From Microcoleus sp. FACHB-831 (GTDB lineage Bacteria; Cyanobacteriota; Cyanobacteriia; Cyanobacteriales; FACHB-T130): a DNA stretch of 64,000 nt. The notes beneath the pieces were generated by a model that was given only the letters and a program-made list of their open reading frames with translations, ran no database searches and had not been told where the DNA came from. The DNA is taken from positions 62,001 through 126,000 of the forward strand of contig NZ_JACJON010000077.1 in assembly GCF_014695585.1 (NCBI RefSeq). The letters are read 5' to 3'. Below are positions 17,790 to 25,523 of the stretch, piece by piece. The translations under genes were made by a program, and so were the position numbers. Every line of letters starts with the position of its first letter. Positions within the stretch are counted from its first letter, which is position 1.

Positions 17790-18197
17790 TCACCCCACCT
17801 CTTCCCAATCCTCAATCTGTAATCCATTCACACGGCTAAATTCACCCGTATTATGCGTAACCAATATTAGATTATTCACCAAAGCAATAGCCGCAATTTG
17901 TAAATCATAGGGGCCAATAGGCGTACCCAATGCCGCTAATTGAGCGCGAACTTGGCCTGCAACTTCAGCAGAGCGAGAGTCTAAAGGCAAAATAGGAAAC
18001 TGACTGATAAACCGTTGTAGCACCGCTAAATTTTGTTCAACATTACCACTGCGATACGCTCCATAAAATAGCTCCATTTGTACAATAGTACACAGATAAA
18101 TATCATTTGGCTGTTTTGCTGCCAGCCGAGTAGTAACCAGAGGACTGGTATTGTTCAACAATCGGATACAAACATTAGTATCAAGCAGGTAAGTCAA
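17790..18197 (-). CDS. vapC: PIN-domain toxin VapC
   Basis: A 135-residue PIN-domain ribonuclease of a type II toxin-antitoxin pair. The acidic active-site residues are in place: LLDTNV (Asp near 6), QMELFYG (Glu near 42), and GPYDLQIAA (Asp near 98), followed by THNTGEFSRVNGL. Length is normal. The start is TTG at 18197, overlapping the antitoxin stop as TTGA, so the pair is translationally coupled. It lies inside the hsdM-hsdS interval and is flanked on both sides by relics of the hsdM 3' end. Confidence 0.88.
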   Translation of the reverse strand: MTYLLDTNVCIRLLNNTSPLVTTRLAAKQPNDIYLCTIVQMELFYGAYRSGNVEQNLAVLQRFISQFPILPLDSRSAEVAGQVRAQLAALGTPIGPYDLQIAAIALVNNLILVTHNTGEFSRVNGLQIEDWEEVG

Positions 18198-18448
18198 AAC
18201 AGCGGCTCCCGCGTCTCATACTCTCCCTGCGGTTCGCGCACTAGCGGTTCTCCCACCCAACCCCCAATCACTTCTTCAAAAAAACCAGGATTCCAGCCTA
18301 ATTCCTCTGGTGTTTTCGATGGCGTTGATAATTCAATCGGCTGATAAATCACCATCACTTCAAACTCTTTATCTTGTATTCCTACGGGAATATCAAGATG
18401 CAAAATACCATCTTTTCCCACAAGCGATCGCGTTTTAATACTCTTCAT
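18194..18448 (-). CDS. Antitoxin of the VapBC pair
   Basis: An 84-residue protein. The N-terminal ~40 residues form a short beta-rich domain (GKDGILHLDIPVGI). The C-terminal half (TPEELGWNPGFFEEVIGGW near 46-64, then GEYETREPLF) is the toxin-neutralising region common to cyanobacterial partners of this VapC type. The gene ends within the vapC start (four-base overlap). The antitoxin normally binds its own promoter with the toxin. No clear ribosome binding site is seen. Its start lies 17 bases after the stop of an hsdM relic. Confidence 0.8.
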   Translation of the reverse strand: MKSIKTRSLVGKDGILHLDIPVGIQDKEFEVMVIYQPIELSTPSKTPEELGWNPGFFEEVIGGWVGEPLVREPQGEYETREPLF

Positions 18449-18465
18449 ACTTTTTTACCTACTAA

Positions 18466-18576
18466 CTACTCTTCCAACAATATCGTCAGCGCTTCCATCT
18501 CCTCCATCGCCGTCTGCAACCTCATCATAATCAATAGCCGCAATTTCAGAAAGCGATCGCATACAGCAACTTACAT
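18466..18576 (-). pseudogene. Relic of hsdM 3' end (relic 2)
   Basis: On the minus strand it reads SEIAA, a one-base slip, then IMMRLQTAMEEMEALTILLEE and a TAG at 18466-18468. It matches the HsdM C-terminus and is closer still to the other relics, which share SEIAA and MEAL. The preceding sequence (GTAAGTTGCTGTATGCGATCGC) is also shared with relic 1. It lies between the ParD-ParE fusion and the VapBC pair. Confidence 0.75.
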
Positions 18577-19116
18577 TTAACCCTCGTCTTCATCTTGGAA
18601 AAGCGCCTCTAAATCCCGATAACCACTAACAACCCGCAAAATCTCAATTCCTCCCTCAATCGGGCGACAAAAAATCAAGTAATCATCAACTCGCCCTATA
18701 TCAGGAAAATTGGCTAAAGTCTTACACTTTTGATTTATTTTGTTGAGCAAGCGCTGCGCTGTATCCAAACTAATATTGCCAGCAACATAGTCGATAATGC
18801 TTTCAATATCTCGACTAGCCGGAACAGTAAACCTACAAATATTACTCATTCCACCTTCTCGCTCACGAAGCCGTTGCAGCTTCTGTTGCAGTTGGCTGAA
18901 AACTATCTCGTCATCAACAACCTCTCCCCGTTTAGACGCTTCAACACCAACCCTAATTTCCCGTCTCAACTCCTCAAAGCGCCCCTTGTAGATGCGTTCC
19001 CGTTCTTCAAACGCCCTAAGTGCCGCTAGGATAACTTCGTCAGGCGAGGTGTACTTGCCACTCTCTACTTGACTTTGAATAAACTGTTCAATTTCTGGAG
19101 TTAATGATACGTTCAT
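18577..19116 (-). CDS. ParD antitoxin-ParE toxin fusion, toxin part shortened
   Basis: A single 179-residue frame. Residues ~1-88 are a ParD-type antitoxin (MNVSLTPEIEQFIQSQVESG, then SPDEVILAALRAFEERE). From the internal Met at ~89 (MSNICRFTVPAS) it is a ParE/RelE-fold toxin ending GIEILRVVSGYRDLEALF. Usually the two are separate, overlapping genes. The toxin lacks about 13 residues that normally follow GR (the R.DL.PGLRSFPV strand and turn) and has Cys in place of the usual Tyr in IFYRP. The toxin is probably weakened or inactive. A GAAGGTGGA before the internal ATG could still allow separate synthesis. Confidence 0.8.
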   Translation of the reverse strand: MNVSLTPEIEQFIQSQVESGKYTSPDEVILAALRAFEERERIYKGRFEELRREIRVGVEASKRGEVVDDEIVFSQLQQKLQRLREREGGMSNICRFTVPASRDIESIIDYVAGNISLDTAQRLLNKINQKCKTLANFPDIGRVDDYLIFCRPIEGGIEILRVVSGYRDLEALFQDEDEG

Positions 19117-19150
19117 TGATGTTTACTCTTTAGTCTTGTTAATCATCTTC

Positions 19151-19298
19151 CTATTCTAGAAGCGCGGTTTCAGTCTCTTCCTCATCCTCAAGCAACGCTG
19201 TCAGCGCCTCCATCTCCTCCATCGCTGTCTGCAACCTCACCATAATCTGTGCGGCAATTTCAGAAGGCGATCGCATACAGCAACTTACTTTTAACCCT
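19151..19298 (-). pseudogene. Relic of hsdM 3' end (relic 1)
   Basis: On the minus strand this reads, without a frameshift, SEIAAQIMVRLQTAMEEMEA and onward to LLEDEEETETALLE and a TAG at 19151-19153. It aligns with the last ~30 codons of the intact hsdM. It has no start of its own and lies 75 bases after the Rpn gene and 34 bases before the ParD-ParE fusion. It is the least damaged of the three relics. Confidence 0.75.
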
Positions 19299-19373
19299 GG
19301 CGATCGCGAATCCTTTACCCCATAGGTTGCTAATCGTATTTCTATTCTAGAAACTGTTTTAAATGCAACTTCA

Positions 19374-20303
19374 TCAACTCAATCTATCCAGCCATTCGAT
19401 AAGCTCTGCTTCGCTAGAAAAGTCTAAAAGTGCCTCTCCCAAGTCTTCAACCCGATCGATTTCTAGGCGGCTAATTCGCTCCCTCAAATCGAGCCGCAAA
19501 GTTCCCAAACGGCGATTTAATTGCCGTAGCACTAATGCTACCTCTCTTTGTTGTCCCTGGTGCAATCCGCGCCGGATTCCCTCTTCCATCCAGCTTGTGA
19601 CAATTTCCATAACCCTCTCCTCTTCAGTTAGTCCCATCCTATCAAGCTCAACCTCAAACGCCGCTTCCTCCCTTGTATCCAACCGCAAGTAGGTATCCAC
19701 AAACCCTGAAATCAACCGCATCCGCGCTGGATCTAGCTTTAGAGTCGCCAACAGACGTAAACACTCCGCCTTCACCTTCGGACGTTCCTCCGGTTGAATC
19801 TTCATTTTTGCCATTAATGCTGCTGCTACGGGATTGCGCTGCTGCAAAAAATCCCGCCAATTCATCTGATTGAGTTGAATGGTCGTAAAATTGAATTCCA
19901 ACACCTTTAATTGTGGGAAATCTACCCGATATTGTGTTGTCTCTGCTCGTTGTGGTTCATCGAAAGAAAACACCACAACTGGATAGACGGGTAACAAATA
20001 CTCCTGATGCAATTTAGCAAAATAGAAGAACATCCGCCGAGCAAAATTCGACTCCGTGTAAGACTGATTCTCCACATGGATAATAAAAAATGCCGACTGC
20101 TCGCGAAACCCCACTTGAGCAACAATATCTAGAAGTTTGCGATCGCCAGAAACAAGATCGGTAAAATACTCCTGGGGTAAAAAAGTAATAGAGTCTCGTT
20201 CCAGAAAACCCGCTACATCGGGCAGAAATAACTCAATGAACTCTATAAAAAACGTTGAGAGGAGTTCTTTGAACAACTGGTCATGGTTAATTTGCTCACT
20301 CAT
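19374..20303 (-). CDS. Rpn/PD-(D/E)XK family protein with DUF4351 tail
   Basis: A 309-residue protein. The N-terminal ~200 residues follow the Rpn/putative-transposase nuclease pattern: HDQLFKELL at the start, then KLLDIVAQVGF and FFIIHVENQSY, where Asp and Glu/Gln sit in the places of the nuclease motif (Glu-x-Gln replaces the common E-x-Q/K). The C-terminal 60 residues are a DUF4351 domain (LVLRQLNRRLGTL...LEALLDF-like end). Rpn proteins are recombination-promoting nucleases and some act in phage defence. ATG at 20303 overlaps the hsdM stop by eight bases. Confidence 0.8.
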   Translation of the reverse strand: MSEQINHDQLFKELLSTFFIEFIELFLPDVAGFLERDSITFLPQEYFTDLVSGDRKLLDIVAQVGFREQSAFFIIHVENQSYTESNFARRMFFYFAKLHQEYLLPVYPVVVFSFDEPQRAETTQYRVDFPQLKVLEFNFTTIQLNQMNWRDFLQQRNPVAAALMAKMKIQPEERPKVKAECLRLLATLKLDPARMRLISGFVDTYLRLDTREEAAFEVELDRMGLTEEERVMEIVTSWMEEGIRRGLHQGQQREVALVLRQLNRRLGTLRLDLRERISRLEIDRVEDLGEALLDFSSEAELIEWLDRLS

Positions 20304-21717
20304 CAAGCAACACCATGAGTTCCGTCATCTCCTCCATCGCCGTCTGCAATCTCACCATAATCTCAGCAGCAATAATCTCCGGTTCTGGCAAACCATCGCC
20401 CGATTGCAAACTTTCATCCCTTAACCAAGAAATATCGAGATTTTCCCCGCGCTTGGCTATCTCCTCCCTAGTAAAACAACGCCAGCGTCCGGTTTCCCCT
20501 TGGTCAACACGCGGACTGTTGCCATTCGGGTCATCTCCATAGGCTAATTCAAATTCTTGGAAATGCGATTGGGTCAGGGGAATCCGCTTCCCAAAACTGG
20601 GCATATTCGTCCGCAAATCATAAATCCACACAGCTTTAGTATTCCCCTTTTCCGTCGTCCCCCGCTGAAAAAATAGCACGTTCGTCTTCACACCTTGGGC
20701 GTAAAAAATCCCCGTAGGTAAGCGCAAAATTGTATGTAAATTGCACTTATCCATCAAATCTGCCCGGACGTTGCGCCCCTGTCCATCCTCAAATAAAACA
20801 TTATCAGGTAACACCACCGCCGCCCGTCCTTCCGGTAGCAGACTGCGATAAACGTGCTGCAAAAATACCAATTGCTTGTTAGAACTGGGATAAGTAAAAT
20901 CATCCCGCGTCGGACTTCCACCGCCTTTTTTAGTACCAAAAGGTGGATTAGTTAAAATTACATTTGCCCTACCTAATCGCTGTCCATCGGGTGAGAGAGT
21001 ATCCCCCAAAGTTACTTCCCCCTCAATACCGTGCAGCATCATATTCATCAACAGCAAGCGATGGGCATCTTGCACCAATTCCATGCCATAAAATGCCTGC
21101 TGTCGTTGAAACACCTGTTCAGCTTCCGAGAGGGAAAACAATTCATCAGTGCGCTGTTTAATATAGCGGTCAGCAGCAATCAAAAAACCACCCGTTCCCG
21201 CTGCTGGATCTTGTAGCAGTTCCCCCGGTTGCGGTTTCATCAAAGACACCATGCAATCAATCAGCGGACGCGGTGTAAAATATTGCCCCGCCCCAGATTT
21301 CTTCTCGCTGGCGTTCTTTTCTAATAGCCCTTCATAGAGGTCGCCTAACCCTTCTTCCTTAGCAGAATACCAATCCAACTTATCAATACTATCGACGAGC
21401 TTGCTTAAAATGCGCGGTTGTTTTAGCGCCGTTTGAGCATTAGCAAAAATCGCCTGCACCCTTAACGAAGAAGCTTTTGACCCCAATTCTAAGAGCAGCG
21501 AACGGTAAAATGTCAACTGTTCTATCCCTTCTTTTGCTGTCAAATTTGCCCAGCGCATTTCTTCGGGCAATTGGTCTTCTACCCCCGTCTCCTGCGCCAT
21601 CTTGAGAAATAGCAAGTAAGTCAGTTCCGTAACATATTGCAGGTAAGTAATGCCATCATCCCGCAGGACGTGGCACAGGTTCCACAGTTTTTGGACAATA
21701 TCAGTTGTTGCGTTCAT
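20296..21717 (-). CDS. hsdM: Type I restriction-modification DNA methyltransferase subunit
   Basis: HsdM methylates adenine in the target and forms the core complex with HsdS. The 473-residue product has the N-terminal helical HsdM_N domain (~1-130), the AdoMet motif DPAAGTGGFLIAA (~185-197) after GAGQYFTPRPL, and the catalytic NPPF (VILTNPPFG, near 258). ATG at 21717 is preferred over an upstream start because NATTDIVQKLWNLCHVL is the usual N-terminus. It overlaps the end of the upstream 622-residue gene by 17 bases. The last 30 codons recur as three relics downstream. Confidence 0.95.
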   Translation of the reverse strand: MNATTDIVQKLWNLCHVLRDDGITYLQYVTELTYLLFLKMAQETGVEDQLPEEMRWANLTAKEGIEQLTFYRSLLLELGSKASSLRVQAIFANAQTALKQPRILSKLVDSIDKLDWYSAKEEGLGDLYEGLLEKNASEKKSGAGQYFTPRPLIDCMVSLMKPQPGELLQDPAAGTGGFLIAADRYIKQRTDELFSLSEAEQVFQRQQAFYGMELVQDAHRLLLMNMMLHGIEGEVTLGDTLSPDGQRLGRANVILTNPPFGTKKGGGSPTRDDFTYPSSNKQLVFLQHVYRSLLPEGRAAVVLPDNVLFEDGQGRNVRADLMDKCNLHTILRLPTGIFYAQGVKTNVLFFQRGTTEKGNTKAVWIYDLRTNMPSFGKRIPLTQSHFQEFELAYGDDPNGNSPRVDQGETGRWRCFTREEIAKRGENLDISWLRDESLQSGDGLPEPEIIAAEIMVRLQTAMEEMTELMVLLDE

Positions 21718-23569
21718 TTTCGGTTTTTTCAGAAGTTGAAAATGCACTAGGTTTTATAGGATCGCTTACATACTTAATTTTCTTATTTAATGATGTAATT
21801 TTTAGGATTTTATCTTTAATGTCTACTTCTCCTTCAAGTGTCCATTCTCCCTCATTATTATAGTTTTCTCTAATAAATATGTTAAGCAAATTTGTATTGG
21901 TAGTCGATGAAGGTTTAATTGATATAGATATTTGACCACAGTTGAATATTTTTTTCAAAATGATTAGCATATCCAGGCTATCGTTATAATTACTAGAGAC
22001 TGGCTCCAATATTTCATAGCGATTTTGATTAAATAAATATCTAACTAAAAATTTATCTATCCAACTAGCTGTGTATTTTTTTCTATCTTTTTGAATTAAT
22101 TCTAAAATTAGCTCTAAACTTTTTTCATCTAATAAACGCTCTACTATTTCATAATCTTTATATAAAAAATTAAATAAGCCAGAAATCAAGAAATCAAATG
22201 GCTTATTGTACATTTCATATCTTAATATAATTCTATCGTCAGGATGTACTTTCTTTATTTCGTCCTGAAAAACAGGATTTATTCTTTCTTCAAGCTCATT
22301 TAATTCGTGATTTAATTGTAAAAGTGATTGTTCATCTCTTGATATACATTGATAGTAGGTTATAATTACAGATTTTTGGATAAAGTCAACTCTTTCTCGT
22401 AGGTTATCCGGAGCTTGGAAAACTAATTCTTCATCCTCTAATACTTCTTTTTTTATCTTAACAATATTATTGAAAAACATATCAAACCATTCATTTGAGA
22501 AAAATGTTAATTTATAATATACTCTATAAAGATTTCCTTCTAATTTCCAAAGCTCTCTTAACCATGCTTGATTCTCAAAATGAGTTAAACAGTCTTTTAT
22601 AGCTCGTTTAATTTCATCTGCAATAGAACTGAAAGACAGAGAATCAGAAAGCATTTCATTATTCGGCAGAATTTTAACAAGTAAGGCAATTAAATTTTGA
22701 CGATGGCAGATTGCAGGGCGTCCTCTCAAAACTTGGAGAATAGTCGTAACAACTTTAGACTTTTCAAGATTATTTAATAATTCAAATTTTGAATTAAATG
22801 CTTCATATATAATCTTAAAATCCCCAAAAGTGTTGGAAAAGCTAAAACTTAGCTTTATTAATTCATCTAAAGTACTACTAAAGCAAATTTGCTTGAAGCT
22901 TTGCTCAGATTCAAGGGCTTTTCTAAAATAAATGTTCCTTCGATTTTCTTGTACTACTGGACGAGCAGATTCTAAAATAGAGTCTACTGCCAAAGAGAAC
23001 TCTTGCAGTCGTTCTTCCATTACTTCAACAGATAAAATATCTCTAATATCGTCAAGTACACGCTGTTTTAGCATTGGGAGAAGATTTTTTGCACCCAATA
23101 TTTTATTTAGCATCAAAAATTTTTGCGGTAATTCAGTTGAGCTGATATTTAAAATTGGTTGATAAGCCTCATCAATGTTTCGTGAATCATAAACTACAAT
23201 ATTCCACCCATTAATAACGGCAAAGTAACGAGCATTGACTTCGGGGTGTAAAGCATATAAATGTGCTTGAAAAATACTTTTTTCTTCGATTTGTCTAGGA
23301 GAAGATGGTTTTGCCTCAATTATCCAAAACTGTTTTTTACGAACCAATAGTGCATAATCTATATCAATTCTTTTACGCCCTACCATGAGGAAGGGTTTAT
23401 GTAATTGATGTTTCTCTTCGCGGTTTATATCGTAGTCAGTATTCTTGCGATATCCTAATAATTTTAACAAAGGTTGGATAAATTCTTCCCTAACATCATT
23501 TTCGTTCCAGTCATTAAAATCAAAATTTGACAGCCTAGAAAGTTCTTTGCCCAGATCTTCTATTGTCAT
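21701..23569 (-). CDS. Protein with N-terminal PD-(D/E)XK (HsdR_N-like) domain and large helical region, unknown
   Basis: A 622-residue protein. Residues ~1-150 form a nuclease-like domain: EEFIQPLLKLLGYR, RIDIDYALLV (Asp), FWIIEAKPS (ExK) and IFQAHLYAL (motif IV Gln). The other ~450 residues are mostly helical with no motif I recognise. There is no helicase or ATPase motif, so it is not a second HsdR. It is visibly richer in A+T than its neighbours, a sign of separate origin. It sits between hsdR and hsdM and overlaps hsdM by 17 bases. It may be an added nuclease or regulator of the system; this is inference. Confidence 0.65.
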   Translation of the reverse strand: MTIEDLGKELSRLSNFDFNDWNENDVREEFIQPLLKLLGYRKNTDYDINREEKHQLHKPFLMVGRKRIDIDYALLVRKKQFWIIEAKPSSPRQIEEKSIFQAHLYALHPEVNARYFAVINGWNIVVYDSRNIDEAYQPILNISSTELPQKFLMLNKILGAKNLLPMLKQRVLDDIRDILSVEVMEERLQEFSLAVDSILESARPVVQENRRNIYFRKALESEQSFKQICFSSTLDELIKLSFSFSNTFGDFKIIYEAFNSKFELLNNLEKSKVVTTILQVLRGRPAICHRQNLIALLVKILPNNEMLSDSLSFSSIADEIKRAIKDCLTHFENQAWLRELWKLEGNLYRVYYKLTFFSNEWFDMFFNNIVKIKKEVLEDEELVFQAPDNLRERVDFIQKSVIITYYQCISRDEQSLLQLNHELNELEERINPVFQDEIKKVHPDDRIILRYEMYNKPFDFLISGLFNFLYKDYEIVERLLDEKSLELILELIQKDRKKYTASWIDKFLVRYLFNQNRYEILEPVSSNYNDSLDMLIILKKIFNCGQISISIKPSSTTNTNLLNIFIRENYNNEGEWTLEGEVDIKDKILKITSLNKKIKYVSDPIKPSAFSTSEKTENERNN

Positions 23570-23600
23570 AAAATTTATTTCCACAAATTTAATTATTTTA

Positions 23601-23733
23601 ATTTTTTCCAGAGACTATTGTTAATCTCACCTAAAATCTCTTCTAACCGTCGGTCAAAAGTTTTATTAAGTCGCTCAAATCCTCCGCCTTGCTCCTTTAA
23701 TGCTCTGCGATCGCAAGCATCCCGATCTACAAT
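23601..23733 (-). pseudogene. Relic of hsdR 3' end (relic B)
   Basis: This plus-strand segment, AATCTCTTCTAACCG...CAAATCCTCCGCCTTG...CATCCCGATCTACAAT, matches the last ~130 bases of the intact hsdR (25524-25664) with many substitutions. It is broken off at a MITE-like element at the same base (after GATCTACAAT) as relic A. It carries no open frame of useful length. It lies between the 172-residue membrane gene at 24027 and the PD-(D/E)XK gene. Confidence 0.7.
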
Positions 23734-23860
23734 AGACCTCTTGCAAAAGTTGAAGTTACCCCCCTTAATCCCCCCTTGGTAAGGGGGGAAAAACTTGGAA
23801 ATCTTGCCCCTCCCCTTAGTAAGGGGAGGGCTGGGGAGGGGTCATTGATGGATTTTTGCA
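23734..23860. mobile_element. MITE-like element, copy 2 (right end altered)
   Basis: The left end AGACCTCTTGCAAAAGTTGA and both internal C/G hairpins match copy 1. The right end stops at GGATTTTTGCA and runs into another TCTTGCAAAAGTT, which looks like a second, broken left end. Beyond it, GTTGGGT (about 23881) and ACCCAAC (about 23902) form a different dispersed hairpin. The element is inserted in an hsdR relic at the same site as copy 3. Confidence 0.65.
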
Positions 23861-24026
23861 TCTTGCAAAAGTTCTAGTAGGTTGGGTAAAGCGATCGCGA
23901 AACCCAACAGCACCACCTAAATAAAGTTGGGTTTCGTTACCTCAACTCCAGGTCGCTAGGGTGGGAGACTTACCGCTTTTCGTGTGGCTCCCCAACGTAC
24001 TGACTATTTAACACGATCCAGCAATA

Positions 24027-24545
24027 TCATTCGTTTCGGGGTGCCTTCATCCTTACAATTATGCTATTTATTATTATCAAATTAGCAAGTCCAATAATCA
24101 ACCCTGCCACCCAATAACTCTCCCCGCGACTGTCATCTTCTTGAGCGACAATGGATGTTTGATTGGGGTCTTTAATAAATTCATTAATCTCAGCAGGTAG
24201 GGAGGCTGTATTCCCACTCGGCCCATAAAATCCAGTAGGGAGGGGAATTTTCCCATTCTCCGTTTTCAAAAGGGTATAATAGTAAGTTTTTTTGGAAGAA
24301 TAAGAATAACTTTCCAAGGATGCTGATTTTAATTCTTTTACGGGGAACGCACGAAGCTGTTTTTTATTAAATGGCCCTGTGAATGTTGTCAATTCGCAGT
24401 TTCCTTGGTTGGGTTTTATTCGCTGACAATTAAATGTGGTAAAACTTGTAGGAGATGCCAATAAAATTACTGTCGTACATACACCATTAAAGACTAATAA
24501 TAGTCCCACTAAACTGAAAAAGTCACGTACTTTGTTCAAATTCAT
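24027..24545 (-). CDS. Two-TM membrane protein, second copy, unknown
   Basis: A 172-residue protein. TM segments lie at ~10-32 and ~145-163. Between them is an external or periplasmic domain with the pattern TTFNCQR...GNCEL (two Cys that may pair), KKQLRAFPVKELKSASLES and a Tyr-rich strand. It is paralogous to the gene at 24942: the same length, the same MNLNK start, the same order of motifs. Many cyanobacteria carry proteins with this Cys pattern, with no known role. It forms a duplicated unit with the hsdR 3' relic that precedes it. Confidence 0.7.
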   Translation of the reverse strand: MNLNKVRDFFSLVGLLLVFNGVCTTVILLASPTSFTTFNCQRIKPNQGNCELTTFTGPFNKKQLRAFPVKELKSASLESYSYSSKKTYYYTLLKTENGKIPLPTGFYGPSGNTASLPAEINEFIKDPNQTSIVAQEDDSRGESYWVAGLIIGLANLIIINSIIVRMKAPRNE

Positions 24546-24617
24546 TGTCTGATTATTTACAGATTGCTTATCAGAGGTTAAATCTAAGTAATCGCAAGTA
24601 AAAATATACTATTATTT

Positions 24618-24938
24618 CTATGCCATCTCCTGCCAAAGAGCGTCGTTAATATCCACCAAAATTTATTCTAGGCGTCCGTCAAACGCCTTATTAATTCGCT
24701 CAAATCCTCCACCTTGCGCCTTGAAAGCTCCGCGATTGCAAGCATCCCGATCTACAATATACCTCTTGCAAAAGTCGAATTTACCCCCCTTAATCCCCCC
24801 TTAGTAAGGGGGGAAAAACTTGAAATCTTGCCCCCTCCCCGAACTCGCGGGGAGGGCTGGGGAGGGGTCATTCATAGATTTTTGCAACACGTCTAATAAC
24901 CTCTGTCTTCAACTATTGGCCAATCCTTTCGAGCCACT
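24618..24938 (-). pseudogene. Relic of hsdR 3' end (relic A), split by a MITE-like element
   Basis: The plus-strand sequence from CTATGCCATCTCCTGCCA (24618) to CGATCTACAATA matches the intact hsdR end at 25524-25664 at most positions. It resumes after the element at 24896 (ATAACCTCTGTCTTCAAC) up to GAGCCACT at 24938. Read on the minus strand it has an internal TAA (CGCCTAGAATAA). It sits between the two paralogous membrane genes. The upstream gene stop is three bases away. Confidence 0.8.
24760..24895. mobile_element. 136-bp MITE-like element, copy 3, with visible target site
   Basis: The ends TACCTCTTGCAAAAG and TTTTTGCAACACGTCTA are inverted, with the same internal hairpins as copy 1. The empty site is known from the intact hsdR: CTACAATAACCTCTG. 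Here the flanks are CTACAATA and ATAACCTCTG, so ATA (or TA) was duplicated on insertion. This is direct evidence that the unit has moved as a discrete element. Confidence 0.75.
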
Positions 24939-24941
24939 GTC

Positions 24942-25460
24942 TCATTCGTTTCTGAGTTCCTGAATACCCAATTTTAGAGCATGAATTGCTATTAAATTAG
25001 GAATTGAAAGAAACAACCCTCCAAATATATACATCTGCAAACGAAAATCATCTTCTTGAACGTTTAGGGATGTCTCCTTTGGGTTTTTAATAAAATTATT
25101 AATTTCAGTAACTAAAGAGGCTCTAGTCCCAGTCGATCCATAGGCATCGGTACGGAGATCGATGTCTTCTGTCTGTGTTTTCAAAGAAACATAGTAAGTT
25201 TTTCTCGATGAAGAAGAAGTAGATCTTTCCAGAGAAGCTGATTTCAATTCTTTGAGGGGAAACGTGCGAATCTTTTCTTTATTGGATGGCCCCGTGACCG
25301 TTCTTAATTCACAGCTTCCTTGATTCGAGTCTATACGCTGACAATTAAATGTAGTAAAACTTGCCATCCAAAAAATCATTGCCAACCCTGCGCTAGAAAA
25401 GAGCAAGCTAAACAACAATCCCATGAAAATGTAAAAATGGCTTGCTTTGTTTAAATTCAT
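24942..25460 (-). CDS. Two-TM membrane protein, first copy, unknown
   Basis: A 172-residue paralogue of the 24027 gene. It starts MNLNKASHFYIFMGLLF, with TM segments at ~8-32 and ~147-165. The central domain again has TTFNCQR...GSCEL, KEKIRTFPLKELKSASLE and an ITEINNFIKNP-like end. It begins 63 bases after the hsdR stop; the spacer before it is nearly identical to the one before the second copy, which shows that the duplicated unit included this spacer. It may be a membrane-linked accessory of the restriction system or a simple passenger. Confidence 0.7.
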   Translation of the reverse strand: MNLNKASHFYIFMGLLFSLLFSSAGLAMIFWMASFTTFNCQRIDSNQGSCELRTVTGPSNKEKIRTFPLKELKSASLERSTSSSSRKTYYVSLKTQTEDIDLRTDAYGSTGTRASLVTEINNFIKNPKETSLNVQEDDFRLQMYIFGGLFLSIPNLIAIHALKLGIQELRNE

Positions 25461-25523
25461 TGTTACAAGTTGCTTATTAGAGGAAAAATCTAAGTAATTG
25501 CAAGTAAAAATATACTATTATTT

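Noticed and set aside
19363-19692. 109-codon plus-strand ORF antisense to the Rpn gene
   Set aside because: Ser/Arg-rich shadow of the opposite frame.
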